Source: Rubrivivax albus
GTDB lineage: Bacteria > Pseudomonadota > Gammaproteobacteria > Burkholderiales > Burkholderiaceae_C
Assembly: GCF_004016515.1 (NCBI RefSeq)
Contig: NZ_SACT01000001.1
Span: 868,001-932,000 of the forward strand
Length of the DNA: 64,000 bases
Reading direction: 5' to 3'
Numbering within the stretch: the stretch's first letter is position 1; the number at the start of each line of letters is the position of its first letter. The notes beneath the pieces are model-generated. The model worked only from the letters and a program-made list of their open reading frames with translations. It had not been told where the DNA came from and did no database searches. Position numbers and translations under genes: made by a program. Of the stretch, positions 61,234 to 64,000 are shown piece after piece.

Positions 61234-62481
61234 ATGATGCGCCATGTGATCTGGCTGGTGCTGGTGGCCGTGGCCGCCGTGGTGGCCGCGGTGACTTTCG
61301 GCCGCAACGACGGCCTCGTCAGCATCTTCTGGGGTGGCTGGCGCACCGACCTGTCGCTGAACCTGGCGGTCGTGCTGTTGCTGGGCGGTGGCGCCGTGGT
61401 GCTGATGGCGGCCCAGGCTCTGATGGCCCTGGTCTCGCTGCCCACGCGGGCGGCGGAGTGGCGCGCGCTGCGGCGCGAACGTGCGGCGCAATCGGCATTG
61501 CGCGAGTCGATGGCCGAGTACTTCAGCGCCCGCTACAGCCGCGCACACAAGGCTGCGCAACGGGCGCTGGTGCTGCACGCCGACGGTGCCGGCACCGACC
61601 GCGAGTTCGCCGTGCTGGCCCATGTGCTGGCCGCCGGCAGCCTACACCGTCTGGCCGACTGGGCCCGCCGCGACGAGCAGCTTGCGCAGCTGGCCACGCT
61701 GCTGGCGCAGCCCGGCCAACCACGCCGGGCCGACGACGGCGCGCGCCTGCTGGCCGCCGAGTGGGCGCTGGACGACCGCGACCCCGAGCGCGCACTGGCG
61801 CTGCTGGCGGACCTGCCCCCCGGTGTGGCGCGCCGCACCCAGGCGCTGCGGCTGAAGCTTTCGGCGGCGCGGCTGTCACGCGCGCCGCTGGAGGCGCTGC
61901 AGACGGCGCGGCTGCTGGCCAACCACCAGGCGTTCTCGCCCGACGTGGCCCGCAGCCTGCTGCGTGCGCTGGCGGCCGACGCGCTGGCCGCGCCGCACGA
62001 TGCCGATCAGCTGCGCCAGGTCTGGCAGCGTCTGGATGCGTCCGACCGGCGCGATCCAGCGACCGTGGCCACGGCGGCCGAGCGCGCATCGGCGCTCGGA
62101 GCGCACGACGATGCTCGCCAGTGGCTGCTGCCCCTGTGGGAGAAGCTGGCATCGCTGGACCCCGAGGACCGTGCTCGCATCGCCACGGCGCTGATGCGGT
62201 CGGTGACCGGCATCGGCGCCGACTGGCTGCCGCGTCTGCAGGAGGCCGCGTCCCGGCACGCCCACGAGCCTGCGCTGCTGGCGGCCGTGGGTGCGGCCTT
62301 CGCCGAGCGCCAGCTTTGGGGCAAGGCGCGCCAGCTGCTGGAGCCCGCCGCTCAGGACGCCCGCCTGGACGTGGCGACCCGGCGCCTGGCCTGGCATCGC
62401 CTGGCCGCGCTGGCGCGGGTGGAAGGCGACGAGGCGCGCGCTGCCGCTTGCGACCGCGCCGCCAGTGCGCTGGGGGCCTGA
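61234..62481 (+). CDS. hemY: HemY, TPR-type heme-locus membrane protein
   Basis: A 415-residue protein with two N-terminal membrane helices (about 4-20 and 42-65) around RNDGLVSIFWGGWRTDLSLN and a long periplasmic helical-repeat domain with TPR-like pairs (ALRESMAEYFSARYSRAHKAAQRAL). HemY proteins of proteobacteria accompany hemCDX; they are distinct from the protoporphyrinogen oxidase HemY of Gram-positive bacteria. An AGGAG site precedes tandem ATGs at 61234 and 61237. The hem operon ends here, about 70 bases before tRNA-Arg. Confidence 0.9.
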   Translation: MMRHVIWLVLVAVAAVVAAVTFGRNDGLVSIFWGGWRTDLSLNLAVVLLLGGGAVVLMAAQALMALVSLPTRAAEWRALRRERAAQSALRESMAEYFSARYSRAHKAAQRALVLHADGAGTDREFAVLAHVLAAGSLHRLADWARRDEQLAQLATLLAQPGQPRRADDGARLLAAEWALDDRDPERALALLADLPPGVARRTQALRLKLSAARLSRAPLEALQTARLLANHQAFSPDVARSLLRALAADALAAPHDADQLRQVWQRLDASDRRDPATVATAAERASALGAHDDARQWLLPLWEKLASLDPEDRARIATALMRSVTGIGADWLPRLQEAASRHAHEPALLAAVGAAFAERQLWGKARQLLEPAAQDARLDVATRRLAWHRLAALARVEGDEARAAACDRAASALGA

Positions 62482-62511
62482 ACGGTGTCGGAGGCCGCCC
62501 CGGGGTCGTCC

Positions 62512-62542
62512 TTGTCTCTCGACCCAAAACTCGTGCTATAGT
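62512..62542 (+). promoter_or_regulatory. promoter of tRNA-Arg
   Basis: TATAGT (62537-62542) with upstream TG (TGCTATAGT) is an extended -10, and TTGTCT (62512-62517) is a weak -35 at 19 bases. The core GTGCTATAGTC is identical to that before the tRNA-Ala cluster, and a TGGRCTCGC-like discriminator follows in both. Confidence 0.6.
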
Positions 62543-62553
62543 CTTGGGCTCGC

Positions 62554-62630
62554 GCGGCTGTAGCTCAGCTGGATAGAGTACTTGGCTACGAACCAAGGGG
62601 TCGTGGGTTCGATTCCTGCCAGCCGCGCCA
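62554..62630 (+). tRNA. tRNA-Arg (ACG)
   Basis: Seventy-seven bases form a cloverleaf: acceptor GCGGCTG pairs with CAGCCGC, followed by G and the encoded CCA. Anticodon stem CTTGG/CCAAG encloses CTACGAA with anticodon ACG, the A being read as inosine after editing by TadA. The T arm is GTGGGTTCGATTCCTGC. Confidence 0.97.
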
Positions 62631-62636
62631 CCTTCA

Positions 62637-63548
62637 TCAAGGGGTCACGTTCGAGAGAGCGTGACCCCTTGTTCTTTTCCGGGGCCCCTCCGCCGGGTCG
62701 TTGGCGGCACCATCTGCGACAGTGGGGCGATGCCTGCAAAGACCCGTGGCTGTGCGGCCCGTGTCGGTATCGATATCCTGCGGTCCCCATGGAACCTGCA
62801 GTGAAGGCCCACCGTCGTTCCGCATGGCGTCGAGCTTTGGTCGTCGCCGCGATCGTAGTCGCCACCCTGGGCCTGGTCTGGAGTCAGTTGCCCAAGGGCA
62901 GCTACCCGACGGACCTGGCGCGCATCGGTCAGGGTCAGGCGGTGCTGGTGCTGGCGATGGACGGCAACTACCAGGCCGGGGCCGCCGTGATGCACCTGAT
63001 GCACGGGCTGCGGCGTGAATATGCCGATGCCGTGCATTTCGTGGCGGCGCCGCTGGCACGGCCGGAGGGGCAGGCGTTCGCTCGCCGACACCAGGCGGCC
63101 GACGGCACGGTGCTGCTGTTCGATGGCAGCGGCCAGCGCGTGGCGGTGCTGCACGCCCCGCAGACCGAGGACGAACTGCGGCAGGCGCTGCGGCAGGCCT
63201 TCGGGCACTGAGCCCGGAAGGTGAGGCCGGTGTCAGGCCGGTGACTGAAGGGGCGCCGTCGATGGCCAGGGCCACCAGCACCCCGGGGTCCTTCTGCGCC
63301 ACGTAGTCGGCCAGCGCCAGCACCTGGGCGGTGCCCAGTCGTCGCGTGTCGTCCAGCGACACCTCGGCCTCGCGCCAGCGGGCGTCCGGCCCGCTGGGCA
63401 GCAGCCCGCCGAAGGCACCGGCCGCCACCGTCACCAGCGCCAGCGGCCCCAGCGGGCGCAGCAGGCGGTTGAGCAGGGTCACGCGCTCCGGCCCGGAGGC
63501 CTGCGCGTAGAGCGCGGCAACACGGGGCGGCAGGTCTCGGGCATCCAT
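62637..63548 (-). CDS. small hypothetical membrane protein with unusually extended reading frame
   Basis: The N-terminal 100 or so codons, read leftward from the ATG at 63548, look like a known style of small Burkholderiales protein: ARDLPPRVAALYAQASGPERVTLLNRLLRPLGPLALVTVAAGAFGG, with one membrane helix, then LGTAQVLALADYVAQKDPGVLVALA. Beyond about 63235 the frame stays open antisense through the thioredoxin-like gene to 62637 with low-complexity residues that are probably not real. The true end may be lost by a frameshift; the -1 frame has a stop at 63233-63235. The function is unknown. Confidence 0.35.
   Translation of the reverse strand: MDARDLPPRVAALYAQASGPERVTLLNRLLRPLGPLALVTVAAGAFGGLLPSGPDARWREAEVSLDDTRRLGTAQVLALADYVAQKDPGVLVALAIDGAPSVTGLTPASPSGLSARRPAAAPAAVRPRSAGRAAPPRAGRCHRTAAPCRRPPGVGERTPAPPAVPAAPPRNARHRHIHAAARASGASRRPRPGSCRPSPAPAPPDPDRCAPGPSGSCPWATDSRPGPGWRLRSRRRPKLDAMRNDGGPSLQVPWGPQDIDTDTGRTATGLCRHRPTVADGAANDPAEGPRKRTRGHALSNVTP
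62638..62679 (+). terminator. rho-independent terminator of tRNA-Arg
   Basis: CAAGGGGTCACG (62638-62649) and CGTGACCCCTTG (62660-62671) form a 12-bp stem with a 10-base loop, followed by TTCTTTTCC. This is the strongest terminator of the window. Confidence 0.9.
62789..63211 (+). CDS. thioredoxin-like hypothetical protein, membrane-anchored
   Basis: A 140-residue product with one N-terminal membrane helix (about 13-31, ALVVAAIVVATLGLVW) and a periplasmic domain with pattern GQGQAVLVLAMDGNYQAGAAVMHLMHGLR and ADGTVLLFDGSGQRVAVLHAPQTEDEL, resembling thioredoxin-fold proteins that lack the CxxC pair. I know similar Burkholderiales proteins only as hypothetical. The start at 62789 follows a CGGTCCCC stretch without a good ribosome-binding site; upstream in-frame codons run into the tRNA. 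Confidence 0.65.
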   Translation: MEPAVKAHRRSAWRRALVVAAIVVATLGLVWSQLPKGSYPTDLARIGQGQAVLVLAMDGNYQAGAAVMHLMHGLRREYADAVHFVAAPLARPEGQAFARRHQAADGTVLLFDGSGQRVAVLHAPQTEDELRQALRQAFGH

Positions 63549-63641
63549 GTCGTGCACGGTAGGCCCGGTCTGTGAATCGATGGTGAAGACCCTGAAACCG
63601 ACCGCGTCATCGGCGCGCAAGGGCGCCGCTACAGTCCCGAC

Positions 63642-64000
63642 ATGGACATGAGCACCCCACCCGACGCCGACCCGCAGGAACTCCAGGAGTGGCGCGACGC
63701 CCTGCAGGCATTGCTGGCCCATGCCGGACCGGCGCGCGTGCGGCAGGTGATGGATCTGCTGGCGGCCGATGCACGCGAACCCGCGATCGGCTGGCATCCC
63801 CCGCGGGGCACGCCCTACGTCAACACGATCCCGCCCGAGCGCCAGCCGCACTTCCCCGGCGACCTGGCCATCGAGGAGCGGCTGGCGTCGCTGATGCGCT
63901 GGAACGCGCTGGCGATGGTGGTGCGCGCCAACCAGGCGCATGGCGAACTCGGTGGCCACATCGCCAGCTACGCCAGCGCGGCCGACCTGTTCGAGGTCGG
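63642..64000 (+). CDS. aceE: pyruvate dehydrogenase E1 component, N-terminal part (cut by window end)
   Basis: AceE is the thiamine-diphosphate E1 of the pyruvate dehydrogenase complex. Only the first 119 codons are in the window. The sequence ELQEWRDALQALLAHAGPARV is followed by the diagnostic GTPYVNTIPPERQPHFPGD, the substrate-side helix LASLMRWNALAMVVRANQ and GGHIASYASAADLF. The ATG at 63642 (or 63648) lies only six bases after a TACAGT box, and no ribosome-binding site is visible, so the message may be leaderless. It is read rightward, away from the small - strand gene. Confidence 0.88.
   Translation, partial: MDMSTPPDADPQELQEWRDALQALLAHAGPARVRQVMDLLAADAREPAIGWHPPRGTPYVNTIPPERQPHFPGDLAIEERLASLMRWNALAMVVRANQAHGELGGHIASYASAADLFEV

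Noticed and set aside
62582..62788. N-terminal extension of the thioredoxin-like gene starting inside tRNA-Arg
   Set aside because: It would be read through the tRNA and its terminator; the ATG at 62789 gives a sensible membrane-anchored protein.

Overview
The window is about 64 kb of high-GC, densely packed chromosomal DNA. Gene order and protein families point to a betaproteobacterium of the order Burkholderiales, probably near Leptothrix, Rubrivivax or Methylibium. The evidence is the leuC-leuD-leuB-asd-fimV-truA-trpF-trpB-trpA-accD-folC-dedD-cvpA-purF-metZ backbone, an AlgZ/AlgR pair beside argH, and a hemC-hemD-hemX-hemY operon. The placement is inferred from synteny and protein style, not from a database search. 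No phage, insertion sequence, plasmid or CRISPR feature was found.

Bases 1-20,900 are mostly core metabolism on the + strand. They hold leucine synthesis (with a tiny entericidin-like lipoprotein between leuC and leuD), aspartate-semialdehyde dehydrogenase, the polar pilus hub FimV, tryptophan synthesis, AccD, FolC, DedD, CvpA, PurF, MetZ and GltX. A tRNA-Ala/Glu/Asp cluster, a CYTH protein and the Fe-S carrier ApbC/Mrp follow. Many genes overlap by 1-17 bases, so translational coupling is likely.

Bases 20,935-31,858 lie on the - strand. A TRAP transporter (dctPQM) sits beside its two-component system, whose AAA+ response regulator lacks the GAFTGA loop. Upstream are formate dehydrogenase accessory genes: MobA, a TorD-like chaperone, a multi-cluster ferredoxin, DUF3306 and DUF3305. 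Bases 32,238-38,370 carry the divergent structural operon of a membrane-bound, Cys-type formate dehydrogenase: a TAT-type small protein, FdhA, FdhB, a small lipoprotein, the cytochrome b subunit and FdhD. The 379-base gap between the two operons contains a strong dyad. A tandem hairpin repeat follows fdhD.

Bases 38,561-41,183 encode a MetE-like protein, dCTP deaminase and a YpfJ-type metalloprotein. Bases 41,194-49,078 (- strand) form an organic-acid uptake and catabolism island of unknown substrate: a second TRAP system, a hemerythrin, a beta-hydroxyacid dehydrogenase, a PrpD-family protein, a LysR regulator and an FMN alpha-hydroxyacid dehydrogenase. Next come a DUF454 protein, an amicyanin-like cupredoxin coupled to dinB, a DUF2076-like protein, argH, algZ-algR, ppc, the hem operon, tRNA-Arg, two small hypothetical genes and the start of a pyruvate dehydrogenase E1 gene cut by the window end.

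The most notable items are the GAFTGA-less regulator with direct repeats upstream of its presumed target, the formate dehydrogenase divergon with its dyad and uncharacterised small proteins, a perfect inverted repeat enclosing the ribosome-binding site of the MetE-like gene, the tandem hairpin repeat, the amicyanin-like cupredoxin, and several genes whose -10 boxes sit so close to the start codon that leaderless mRNAs are likely.
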